Below, one piece after another: positions 6,291-14,241 of a DNA stretch of 15,850 bases. The stretch covers positions 1 to 15,850 of the forward strand of contig CASFLB010000026.1 of NCBI GenBank assembly GCA_949295395.1. Reading direction: 5' to 3'. Source of the DNA: an uncultured Pseudomonadota bacterium (GTDB taxonomy: Bacteria > Pseudomonadota > Alphaproteobacteria > RF32 > CAG-239). The notes under the pieces were generated by a model, which was not told the DNA's origin, did no database searches, and saw only the letters and a program-made list of their open reading frames with translations. Each line of letters begins with the position of its first letter. Position 1 is the stretch's first letter. Both the position numbers and the translations under genes were made by a program.

Positions 6291-7499
6291 ATGGAATATA
6301 AAACAATAGAAGATTTAGGCAACCTGCAGGGCAAAGTCGTTATGTTGCGTGCCGATTTGAACGTTCCTATGGATGAAAATTTTCATGTTACCAACGATGC
6401 GCGCATTGTTCGTACCGTTCCGACCATTAAACTTTTGAAGAATAAAGGCGCAAAAGTTGTTGTCGTATCTCACTTTGGTCGTCCAGAAGGTAAGGGCGAT
6501 ATTAAAAACTCTTTGAGCCACATTGTAAAAGATTTAGAAAAAGCGGCCGGCTATAAAGTTGTTTTTGTTGATGATTGTATTGGTGAAAAAGTTGCCGTCG
6601 CTGTTAAATCTTTGCGTGATGACGAAATTTTGCTCTTAGAAAATCTGCGTTATTATAATGAAGAAAAGAAGGGCGATGAAGCTTTTGCCGCAGAGTTGGT
6701 AAAACCGGTTGATGTTTATGTTTCTGATGCCTTTTCAACCGCTCACCGTGCCCATGCTTCTATGGTTGCCGCCGCAAAATTGCGCCCGGTCGCAATGGGC
6801 TTATTGATGGCTGAAGAAGTGAACGCTTTGTCAAAAGGTTTGAACGACCCGAAACGTCCGTTAATGGCAATTGTTGGTGGTTCAAAAGTTTCGACCAAGC
6901 TTGACTTGTTGAACAATCTCGTTAAAAAGGTTGATAAATTGGTTATCTCCGGCGGTATGGCTCACACCTTTATGAAAGCCAGCGGTATTGATACGGTTAA
7001 TGAAGCGAACTCTTTGGTTCAAATGGATATGATTGACACCGCCAAAGAGATTATGAAAACCGCAAAAGCGAATAACTGCGAGATTATCTTGCCGGCAGAC
7101 GTTGTCGTTTCAAAAGAATTCAAGGCCGATGCAGAGCATAAAACAGTTAATTTAGAGCATATTCCGGCTGAGGGATGGATTTTGATGGATGTTGGTGAAA
7201 AGACCATCGAAGCTATTAATCAAAAGCTTGAAGAATGCAAAACTTTGGTTTGGAACGGACCTTTGGGCGTATTTGAGCTCAAGCCGTTTGATAATGCAAC
7301 CAATAAAGTTGCAGAAAAAGCCGCTATTTTGACCGGAGAAGGCCGTTTAATGACGGTTGCCGGTGGTGGTGATACGGTTTCGGCTATGGAAAACGCCGGT
7401 GTTGCCGACAAGTTTTCTTATGTTTCAACCGCTGGCGGTGCTTTCCTCGAATGGATGGAAGGCAAAGAACTTCCAGGTGTTGTTGTTCTTAAAAAATAA
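6291..7499 (+). CDS. pgk: Phosphoglycerate kinase
   Basis: Transfers phosphate from 1,3-bisphosphoglycerate to ADP, making ATP and 3-phosphoglycerate, directly after the GapA step. Using the ATG at 6291 the protein has 402 residues, close to the usual ~395. A TTG 21 bases upstream is in frame but is rejected: AAGGA (6279-6283) is well spaced from the ATG, and the conserved N-terminus VVMLRADLNVPMD follows normally. Other motifs are VVSHFGRPEGK, LLLENLRYYNEEKKGD, YVSDAFSTAHRAHAS, AIVGGSKVSTK, the nucleotide-binding VWNGPLGVFE, and GGGDTVSAM, with a C-terminal STAGGAFLEWMEGKELPG. It is cotranscribed with gapA at least by read-through of the intercistronic hairpin. A strong terminator follows. 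Confidence 0.97.
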   Translation: MEYKTIEDLGNLQGKVVMLRADLNVPMDENFHVTNDARIVRTVPTIKLLKNKGAKVVVVSHFGRPEGKGDIKNSLSHIVKDLEKAAGYKVVFVDDCIGEKVAVAVKSLRDDEILLLENLRYYNEEKKGDEAFAAELVKPVDVYVSDAFSTAHRAHASMVAAAKLRPVAMGLLMAEEVNALSKGLNDPKRPLMAIVGGSKVSTKLDLLNNLVKKVDKLVISGGMAHTFMKASGIDTVNEANSLVQMDMIDTAKEIMKTAKANNCEIILPADVVVSKEFKADAEHKTVNLEHIPAEGWILMDVGEKTIEAINQKLEECKTLVWNGPLGVFELKPFDNATNKVAEKAAILTGEGRLMTVAGGGDTVSAMENAGVADKFSYVSTAGGAFLEWMEGKELPGVVVLKK

Positions 7500-7520
7500 G
7501 AAAAAAATAAAAACCAAAAA

Positions 7521-7551
7521 ACAGGCTTCCTTCGGGAGGTCTGTTTTTTTT
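7521..7551 (+). terminator. Rho-independent terminator after pgk, UUCG tetraloop
   Basis: A 10-bp stem ACAGGCTTCC (7521-7530) / GGAGGTCTGT (7535-7544), with two G-T pairs, closes on the very stable c(UUCG)g tetraloop and runs into eight T (7544-7551). It ends the gapA-pgk unit. Confidence 0.93.
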
Positions 7552-7563
7552 GTCAAAAAGTAA

Positions 7564-7591
7564 TTGTTTTTTTCGAAAAATATGCTACAAT
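7564..7591 (+). promoter_or_regulatory. Candidate promoter for the 684-residue protein gene
   Basis: TTGTTT (7564-7569), a 16-base spacer and TACAAT (7586-7591) preceded by TGC, i.e. an extended -10. It lies just after the pgk terminator, so the downstream gene has its own transcript with a leader of about 25 bases. Confidence 0.65.
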
Positions 7592-7621
7592 AAAAACAAT
7601 TAAATAAAACGGAGCAAAAAA

Positions 7622-9676
7622 ATGGCGCAAAGTAAAGCAGACAATCTGACAATTATCTTTGATGATTTTGAAAAAATAAATGACAACACACGCTTAAAAT
7701 CAGATTTATCTCCGGCTGATATAAAAAAGAAACTTGAGAAAGAAGCTCAAGAAGCCGCCGCCGTTATTGAAAGAAATAATAGTGAGGCACAAAGACTTTC
7801 GGAAGAGATGAAAAACTCACCAGAGAAAAAATCAGAAATAATTGAAAAATTATCGACCATAAAAAAGAGCAATGCGCTGTTAAGTTCAAAAATAAAAAAC
7901 AAAAATGAAGTTTTTGAAAAAAATCCCGAAGCTTACACAAATCTTTATAACCTTAAAGAAAGAATGTCAGCTCGTCAGACAGATGCCAAAATTAAAATGA
8001 CAGTTGATAAAAATAAAGAGTTGATGCTCGTCATCGACAGAATGCAGCCATCTCCGTTTTCGTTCATCATCAAGGACGGCAAGCTTAGCTTTACTAATAA
8101 TGATATCAACAAAGAACAGGTCAAAGAGTTGTTAAGCAGCCTTGAACTGGCAGGGATTAAAAATTTCAAGCTTCCAGACGAGCTTGATAAAAAACTGAAA
8201 GAAACTATTCAAACAGCCCAGCAAGAAAAGCTTGCAGAAGAGAGCGTCGGCTATGAAAAAGATCCGCTTGGCCCTCAAACCATATTATCACCGGATACCG
8301 AACAAGAGGGAGAGAAAGCGTTGGCACAATCAGCACCATCTGCTTTGATTGAAGATACAGAGCTTCCATCTGTTCAACCGATTACTTTACCTTCAAAGAA
8401 TAAAACATCAACAAAGGAAGAGCAAAAAACAAAAATAAGCTTTGAAGAAGCTTGCCGCCGCATGAGAGAAGACATCTTAACAAACGGAATGGGCAAAAAA
8501 AAGGGGTTAAGCTTTTTTGAACGAGAAAAAGACGGTTGGAACGCTTGGTATGTTTTTGATGATGAAAGTCCAAACAATATGGAAAGCGATGGCTCCGTTG
8601 ACTCAAAGGGCAATGTCAAAACAAAACATAGTTCTATCTTTTGGCTTCGAGAAGACGGTAAAGGAGGCTTTGAGGCCGCTTATTCAATGCCAAAAGATAA
8701 AAAGGTTGATGATAACACAGCCGATAGATTAGTCGGCTTAATGAAGACGGCTGGCTACACGCACATAAAATTTTCAGGAATTACGGATGGCGATAAAAGT
8801 GTCTTTCGAACCATGTGCGCGGCTTATGGTGTTATTCCGGTCGGAATAAGCTTTAACGAACATCAAGCCGCAGATATGGTTAGAAAAGCGGAAGAAAAGT
8901 TGTCTGAAGAAGATGCCCAATTGTTCAAATGGCGTTTAGCACAACAAATGAGAAAGAACGCCGCTAATGGCGAAAAAGGTGTAGACATCAGCAAACATCG
9001 TACCTATGGTTATATAAAAGAGCTGGAAGGAAATTATAACTTTAAGCCATTCCGCAACGCTTATGACGGAAGCTTTAAGCCCTTGATGGAAAAAGAAATC
9101 CGCGGCGGTAAGGCTGAAAATGTTATCGGTTCAGCCAGTGCGATTTCTCGTATTTTTGATGCTTATCGCGGTGGAGAGATTGACGATTCGGAAGTTAAAC
9201 TAGAGTTTGTGATGAACCCAAGCAATAACTTCTTTAGTGCCGAAGAAGTAAATGCGATAAAAGCCAAGTTTGCAGAGAATGGATTAGACTTCAATCCCGA
9301 CACTCAAATGAGAAATCTCTCAGCGGCGCAATTAACAAGTATTTATGAAGTTTTGTTGCCGCTTGAAATTAAAAAAGCCGGAGAAAGTGTCAGAGAAGAA
9401 ATTTCAAGTCCGGATATGACAACCAAGGAACGAAAAGATACGGTCAATGACTTTGTCACCAAAGCCTATAGTTCAATCCAAAATATTGGTGGTGACTTGG
9501 ATGCTAAGGGCGTTAAAGGCACGCGCGTTCCAAACCGTCAGGGTAAATGCCAGTTAAGTGCAGAGTACTGGCCGCAAAAGCCTCAACAGCCTAAAGAAGC
9601 GGAGCAAAATAATTCTTCGGAAAACAGAAGAGGTGGATATGCCCCATCTCCAAGATCAAGAGATGGACGCTCTTAA
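7622..9676 (+). CDS. Protein of unknown function, 684 residues, possibly three repeated beta-alpha modules
   Basis: I do not recognise this protein with confidence. The ATG has GGAG (7611-7614) seven bases upstream and its own promoter. There is no signal peptide or membrane segment, so it is probably cytoplasmic. Residues 30-115 are charged and coiled-coil-like. Three stretches share a pattern of beta strands, a helix and a Gly-containing turn: A (about 144-199, ending LELAGIKNFKLP), B (about 336-408, GLMKTAGYTHIKFSG ... FRTMCAAYGVIPVG) and C (about 524-583, KAKFAENGLDFNP). Module B loosely recalls the LPD7-type domain found in large polyvalent and conjugation-associated proteins, but the match is weak. 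A Pro/Gln/Glu-rich linker (200-270) and a disordered basic end (GGYAPSPRSRDGRS) flank the modules. It stands alone between the pgk terminator and the convergent M48 gene. Base composition matches its neighbours. Confidence 0.85.
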   Translation: MAQSKADNLTIIFDDFEKINDNTRLKSDLSPADIKKKLEKEAQEAAAVIERNNSEAQRLSEEMKNSPEKKSEIIEKLSTIKKSNALLSSKIKNKNEVFEKNPEAYTNLYNLKERMSARQTDAKIKMTVDKNKELMLVIDRMQPSPFSFIIKDGKLSFTNNDINKEQVKELLSSLELAGIKNFKLPDELDKKLKETIQTAQQEKLAEESVGYEKDPLGPQTILSPDTEQEGEKALAQSAPSALIEDTELPSVQPITLPSKNKTSTKEEQKTKISFEEACRRMREDILTNGMGKKKGLSFFEREKDGWNAWYVFDDESPNNMESDGSVDSKGNVKTKHSSIFWLREDGKGGFEAAYSMPKDKKVDDNTADRLVGLMKTAGYTHIKFSGITDGDKSVFRTMCAAYGVIPVGISFNEHQAADMVRKAEEKLSEEDAQLFKWRLAQQMRKNAANGEKGVDISKHRTYGYIKELEGNYNFKPFRNAYDGSFKPLMEKEIRGGKAENVIGSASAISRIFDAYRGGEIDDSEVKLEFVMNPSNNFFSAEEVNAIKAKFAENGLDFNPDTQMRNLSAAQLTSIYEVLLPLEIKKAGESVREEISSPDMTTKERKDTVNDFVTKAYSSIQNIGGDLDAKGVKGTRVPNRQGKCQLSAEYWPQKPQQPKEAEQNNSSENRRGGYAPSPRSRDGRS

Positions 9677-11052
9677 AAAGAGGCTCGCTTCTTCTGAAGT
9701 TGCTTAATCCGCTGGTCGATATCATTGAGTTTTTTCTCTAAAGTCGCCGGCGGATTTTGTTTTTGCGCCTCCCGAACTTGTTTTTCGGCGGTGTCGATTT
9801 CACCAAGAAAGAGGCTAAACTCAGCTGAGGCGTAATTTGCATAGGCCATATTGTCCTGCATACCATAGGCTTGTGCCAACATCAGCCAAGCATAAGCGTT
9901 TTTACTTTTAACCAACGACTTATTTAATAGAGAAATAATGGTATTAATCTCTTTGGGAGAGGGTGAATCTTCAAGCATGGCTTGCGCCAGATTAAGCTGA
10001 AACGCCGAAGCATTAGGAAGCAGATTATAAGCTTTTTGATAGGCTATGCGCGCGTTATGAACTTGTCCGCTTTCAAAATAAATCTGCCCTTTTAATTCCC
10101 AAAAGAAAGGATTATCAGGGTTTTGCTCAATCAAAGTGTTCACATCATGAAGCGCCTCATTAATTTTAAATTCACGAAGATTGAGAATGGCATGGGCATA
10201 CAACGCCGCTTGGGATGATGCGTTAAGAGGATAAAGCTTACGCACGGTCTCAGGCGGATAGAGAAAAGCTACGAGCTTGGCTTTAATCATATCAAAACGC
10301 TTGGACAAAGCATCATTAGGAACAAAAGGCGTTTTTTTTGCGGCATCAGATAGAAAAGCCACACGCTCAGCTGTAATGGGGTGTGTGCGAAAATAAGATG
10401 ATTCTTCGATTCCACTAAGCATATTTTGATGCTGAATCTTTTTCATAAACTCAAGCAAACCTTCGGGGGATTTTTTGAGCTTAGACAAGATGGAAAGAGC
10501 TGCCTCATCAGCACTTCTTTCTTCCTGAACCTGATAGCGAATAATATGATGCAAAGCCGATGTTTGCGAACCAAGAGCAATCGCCATACCGACATCAGCT
10601 CTTCCGCTGACAGCACCGGCAATTCCGGCGGCAATTAACGAAACAAGACTGACATTCTGCATCTGCTTGCTTTTTATCTTAAGGCGGAGAATGTGACCTC
10701 CTTGAATGTGCCCTGTTTCATGAGCCAAAACCCCTTCAACTTGATTATAATTATCAGCGGAAACAAGTGTCCCCGTATGAACAAACATATTGTTTCCATC
10801 GGCCACAAAGGCATTAAGCGACGGATCTTGAACAATAAAAACTTTATCACGATTAAAAGGAATATTGGCGCTTTTATAAATCGGTCGAAGAATGTCGGCT
10901 AAAAACAGCTCCGTTTCTTCATCAGAAATAAGCCTCATGGATTGAGCCCAGGCAGAGCTCAACAAGCAAAGGTTTGACAAGAAAATCACAAAGACTGTCA
11001 AACCAAAGCTTGAGAGAAAGAATTGGGTTAACTTATGAGCTTTCGCCACCAT
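9673..11052 (-). CDS. Periplasmic M48-family zinc metalloprotease with TPR region (BepA-like)
   Basis: A 459-residue exported protease likely to act in outer-membrane protein or lipoprotein quality control, by analogy with BepA/YfgC. The N-terminus is a signal peptide with probable cleavage after AWA (residue 36). The zinc site is HETGH (111-115) with the third ligand in EERSAD (Glu178, with Asp182), and the Gly/Ala-rich hydrophobic stretch between them is typical of M48. YFRTHPITAERV (about 222-233) is the conserved downstream motif. Residues ~285-430 form TPR-like helical repeats (PDNPFFWELKGQIYFESGQ). The ATG lies inside the end of rne (25-base overlap) behind a GAAGGT-type site, so it is cotranscribed and perhaps translationally coupled with rne. 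Its stop shares four bases (TTAA) with the convergent 684-residue gene. It is not named bepA because orthology is not shown. Confidence 0.93.
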   Translation of the reverse strand: MVAKAHKLTQFFLSSFGLTVFVIFLSNLCLLSSAWAQSMRLISDEETELFLADILRPIYKSANIPFNRDKVFIVQDPSLNAFVADGNNMFVHTGTLVSADNYNQVEGVLAHETGHIQGGHILRLKIKSKQMQNVSLVSLIAAGIAGAVSGRADVGMAIALGSQTSALHHIIRYQVQEERSADEAALSILSKLKKSPEGLLEFMKKIQHQNMLSGIEESSYFRTHPITAERVAFLSDAAKKTPFVPNDALSKRFDMIKAKLVAFLYPPETVRKLYPLNASSQAALYAHAILNLREFKINEALHDVNTLIEQNPDNPFFWELKGQIYFESGQVHNARIAYQKAYNLLPNASAFQLNLAQAMLEDSPSPKEINTIISLLNKSLVKSKNAYAWLMLAQAYGMQDNMAYANYASAEFSLFLGEIDTAEKQVREAQKQNPPATLEKKLNDIDQRIKQLQKKRASF

Positions 11053-13757
11053 GTTGATTTTTTACCTTCATCTTTTGCATCGCCGGATTCTCCAGCAGGT
11101 TCTGATGAATCTTCATGACTGTTATAAAGAACAACAGGTTCTGATTTGTCAGAAGCCTCAGAGATGTTATCTTGAGTTTCGTTCGTATTAAAAGGGCGGC
11201 GCATACGATTTTTTTGACGGTTGCGCCGATCAAAACGGTTGCGACGGTCACGTTTGCCACGACCTTTGAACGTACCGGTAGAAACATCATCAAGAGCCGT
11301 TGAAGAGTCTTTTTCTTCATCCGAATGATCCAAAATATCTTCATCACTATTATCTTGAGCTGTTGTCTCTTGGGCGTCGGCATAAATATCATCAAAACCT
11401 TTCACGGTTTCAGCCGCTGGCCGTTCATCTTTTAGAGCAGGTTTAGGAGTTTTAATTCGCTCGATTCTAAAATCCTCAACGCATTTCATAGCATTATCAG
11501 CACTAATAAAAATCGAAAGATTATAACGTTTTTCAAGAGCCATGAGGGCGTCGCGTTTTTGGTTAAGAATATAAATAGCCACATCCGCCGGAACAAAAAC
11601 ATTCAGTCCGGTTGCTCGGCTTTTAATTCCTTCTTCCTCAATATTTCGAAGAATAAGGGTGCAACTGGATTCAATAGTACGAATAAGGCCTTTACCATGG
11701 CAGAACGGACAAACCTTGTAATTGCTTTCAAAGAAAGAAGAATGCATTCTTTGGCGCGAAATTTCAAGAAGACCAAAACAACTCATCTTAGCAATCTGAA
11801 CGCGAGAACGATCATCTTTCATAGCTTCTTTCATACGTTTTTCAATGGCTAAATTGTTCTTAGGGTCTTCCATATCGATAAAGTCGACGACAATCAAACC
11901 GGCCAAATCACGCATCCGTAGTTGGCGAGCAATTTCATCGGCAGCTTCAAGATTGGTTTTCAGAGCTGTTTCCTCAAGATCTTTTTCTTTAGTTGCTCGA
12001 CCGGAGTTAACATCAATAGAAACAAGCGCCTCTGTCGGGTTGATCACAAGATAACCGCCGGACTCAAGCTGAACGTTTGTATCATGAAGTTTATCCAATT
12101 GGGATTCAACCTGAAACCGCTGGAACAAGGGAAGATCATTTTTGCGATTGCTCTTGATTTTACGCAAGTTTTGAGGGGCAAGCATTTTAATAAAATCGCG
12201 TGCGGTGTGATAAGCGTTATCTCCATCGACAATAACCTCAGCCATATCACGGCTGAACATATCGCGCAAAGCTCGCTTAATCAAATTTCCTTCTTCATGA
12301 ATAAGAATAGGTGCTTTTGATTTAAGAGCCGCAACACGAATGGCGTTCCATGTACGGATAAGATAGTTATAGTCACGAACAATATCAGCTTTTGATTTTT
12401 CTTCGCCGGCGGTACGAACAATCATTGACATATCCATCGTCAACGGAAGTTCTTTAACAATGTCTTTTAAGCGTTTACGGTCAGTTGCATTGGTGATTTT
12501 TCGAGAAACACCACCGCTTTTAATACGGTTGGGCATAAGCACGCAGTAACGACCGGCAAGAGAAATATAGGTCGTCAAAGCCGCTCCTTTATTTCCGCGT
12601 TCTTCTTTAACAACCTGAACAAGAAGAATTTGTCCTTCTTTAATAACATCTTGAATGGTGCTTCTGTGATAAAGTTTGCGAACCTTAAGAAGCTTGCGCT
12701 GAAGCTCAAAATCGACATCAGCATCATCATCGTCATCATCAGCCTCATCAGTTACGCCAGTATCCGCAACAGTTTCATTGATAACCTCGGCAGGAGATAC
12801 ACAAGAATCTGCGGTATTAATTTGTTGAGCGACCGCTTCATCAGCTTCATCATAATCGGCATCAGTCGACAACGATTCGTCATTGTCTGAAGATGCCATA
12901 TTTAAGACTTTAAGCTCTTCTTTGGGGGCAGAAAATTTTCTGCGGCGAAAACGTTTTTTACCATGATAAGGACGTTTGTGCTTATTTTCGTCAGCGTTGG
13001 TATTTTCCTCGGATGATGTATTCTCACAAATTTCATCTTGTTCGTTAGATGCCGCTGAGATATCACTTTGAGTGATGTCGTCAGAGGACGAGGCAGGTGA
13101 AGCCTCAGACACTTCTTCTGAAGGGGTGTCATGGTTATCTAAAGCGACAGAGTTTGTTTCTTCAGAGGATAGAGAATTTTCGACCTGAAAAGAAACATCA
13201 TCAACATCAACAGGATGTTGTTCTTCTAGAGAAGCCGGGAGCTCCTCATTCAACGCAACCGTATCGGTAGACACCATAACAGGTGCAACGGTTTCGTCTG
13301 TATGATCTTCAGAATTTTCAGCAACTGATGCCTGTTCAGCTTCACGAGCTGCGGCAGCCGCCGCTTCGGCCTCAGCCTTCAAACGTTCTTCACGGCGACG
13401 AGCCTTTTCAGCACGGATTCGCTCTCTTTCAGCTTCTTTCTCTTTAAGATATTGCTTTTTGCCTTCAATAATTTCATCAACTTCTTTATCGATTTCGGCA
13501 ACAAGCTCATCAGAAACATGATAATAATCAGGGTGAATTTCTCCAAAAGCAAGAAAACCGTGGCGATTTCCACCATAATCGACAAAAGCAGCTTGAAGAG
13601 AAGGCTCGATTCGCATAACTTTTGCAAGGTAAATATTACCTTTAATTTGCTTGCGGTTTGTTGATTCAAATTCAACATCTTCAATCTTGTTACCATCAAC
13701 GACAACAACCCTTGTTTCTTCAGGTTGAGTGTCATCAATGAGCATTCTTTTAACCAT
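11028..13757 (-). CDS. rne: Ribonuclease E (Rne/Rng family)
   Basis: Endonuclease that initiates mRNA decay and processes rRNA and other RNAs; it usually scaffolds a degradosome. The 909 residues begin MVKRMLIDDTQPEETRV, then an S1 domain (about 37-80, RIEPSLQAAFVDYGGNRHGFL). That domain is interrupted by a long insert (about 85-350) before it resumes at YHRSTIQDVIKEGQ...LTTYISLAGRYCVLMPN. Catalytic Asp582 (SIDVNSGR) and Asp625 (VVDFIDM) and the zinc-link CPFCHGKG (Cys683, Cys686) are present. The C-terminal tail (770-909) is acidic with one Arg-rich RNA-binding-like cluster (832-855) and ends STWWRKLIS. The insert has a charged helix, poly-Ala, an RRRK cluster and six consecutive Asp. Start: ATG with AGGAG eight bases upstream. 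It heads an operon with the M48 gene behind a long leader. Confidence 0.97.
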   Translation of the reverse strand: MVKRMLIDDTQPEETRVVVVDGNKIEDVEFESTNRKQIKGNIYLAKVMRIEPSLQAAFVDYGGNRHGFLAFGEIHPDYYHVSDELVAEIDKEVDEIIEGKKQYLKEKEAERERIRAEKARRREERLKAEAEAAAAAAREAEQASVAENSEDHTDETVAPVMVSTDTVALNEELPASLEEQHPVDVDDVSFQVENSLSSEETNSVALDNHDTPSEEVSEASPASSSDDITQSDISAASNEQDEICENTSSEENTNADENKHKRPYHGKKRFRRRKFSAPKEELKVLNMASSDNDESLSTDADYDEADEAVAQQINTADSCVSPAEVINETVADTGVTDEADDDDDDADVDFELQRKLLKVRKLYHRSTIQDVIKEGQILLVQVVKEERGNKGAALTTYISLAGRYCVLMPNRIKSGGVSRKITNATDRKRLKDIVKELPLTMDMSMIVRTAGEEKSKADIVRDYNYLIRTWNAIRVAALKSKAPILIHEEGNLIKRALRDMFSRDMAEVIVDGDNAYHTARDFIKMLAPQNLRKIKSNRKNDLPLFQRFQVESQLDKLHDTNVQLESGGYLVINPTEALVSIDVNSGRATKEKDLEETALKTNLEAADEIARQLRMRDLAGLIVVDFIDMEDPKNNLAIEKRMKEAMKDDRSRVQIAKMSCFGLLEISRQRMHSSFFESNYKVCPFCHGKGLIRTIESSCTLILRNIEEEGIKSRATGLNVFVPADVAIYILNQKRDALMALEKRYNLSIFISADNAMKCVEDFRIERIKTPKPALKDERPAAETVKGFDDIYADAQETTAQDNSDEDILDHSDEEKDSSTALDDVSTGTFKGRGKRDRRNRFDRRNRQKNRMRRPFNTNETQDNISEASDKSEPVVLYNSHEDSSEPAGESGDAKDEGKKSTWWRKLIS
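12718..12750 (-). repeat. Low-complexity GAT/GAC codon run in rne
   Basis: On the plus strand this is an imperfect run of ATC/GTC triplets, encoding the Glu-Ala-Asp(6)-Ala-Asp part of the RNase E S1 insert. Mixed GAT and GAC codons interrupt the repeat, which makes slippage less likely. It is in frame, so length changes by triplets would be tolerated. Confidence 0.6.
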
Positions 13758-14241
13758 AATAAACTCCTAATAAAACAGCACGCAGCAGCGGCAGGTTATA
13801 CGTACAGAGGGCTGGCTAAAAAAAGAACTGATAATAAAGGCGTCATCTAAGGCAATAAAGCCTCTTTAAACAACGACAACAGCGAAAAAAAACTTCGCCC
13901 AAAACTTCTATTGCCGACAAAAGGCAAAAGAAGCTACCAAAAATCTTTTTCTTTCCGAAGAGCGCTGAATTATTCTTGCTTAGTTATGTCGCTTTCGGAG
14001 CAAACCCTATAAAAACTTTTCTCGTTGTTATGATTGTTTTCAAAAAGCATAGAGGCGTCAACATTTAAAACTATACACAAAAAAGAACGCCGAATAACAC
14101 ACAGAAAACTCATAACAAACAACAGAATATACGAATGGTTAAAAAAAACAACAAATTTTTGCAAAAAAGCAATATATTTTTTATTAACGCAATGGTAAGA
14201 AGTATAAGATAGAATAAAAGGAGGAAATACGGCAAAGAACA
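13758..14241 (-). promoter_or_regulatory. rne-amiC divergent intergenic region with putative long rne leader
   Basis: This 484-base gap has no convincing gene. It must hold the rne promoter (minus) and the amiC promoter (plus). Minus-strand candidates are all imperfect: TTGACG near 14062-14057 with AACAAT 17 bases on, or TTGTTT near 14121 with TGTTAT. On the plus strand TTGCAA (14159-14164) with TATTAA (14182-14187) is a possible amiC promoter. If rne starts at the distal sites its leader is roughly 280-330 bases, reminiscent of the long autoregulatory rne leader of Escherichia coli. In the rne sense the leader holds several short stems (TTGCC/GGCAA, GCGAA/TTCGC, AGGC/GCCT) and U-rich runs that RNase E could cut. 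The main stem is listed separately. Confidence 0.5.
13954..13999 (-). other. Stem-loop in the putative rne leader
   Basis: Read on the minus strand, TCCGAA+AGCG (13999-13990) pairs with CGCT+TTCGGA (13964-13954), a 10-bp stem with a single bulged base (13960) and a 25-base AT-rich loop. It lies about 200 bases upstream of the rne ATG. It is a candidate control element; its role is inferred only from position. Confidence 0.55.

Noticed and set aside
12721..12750. Possible tandem repeat or CRISPR-like array
   Set aside because: Only a short imperfect triplet run encoding Asp residues in rne; no spacers or longer direct repeats.
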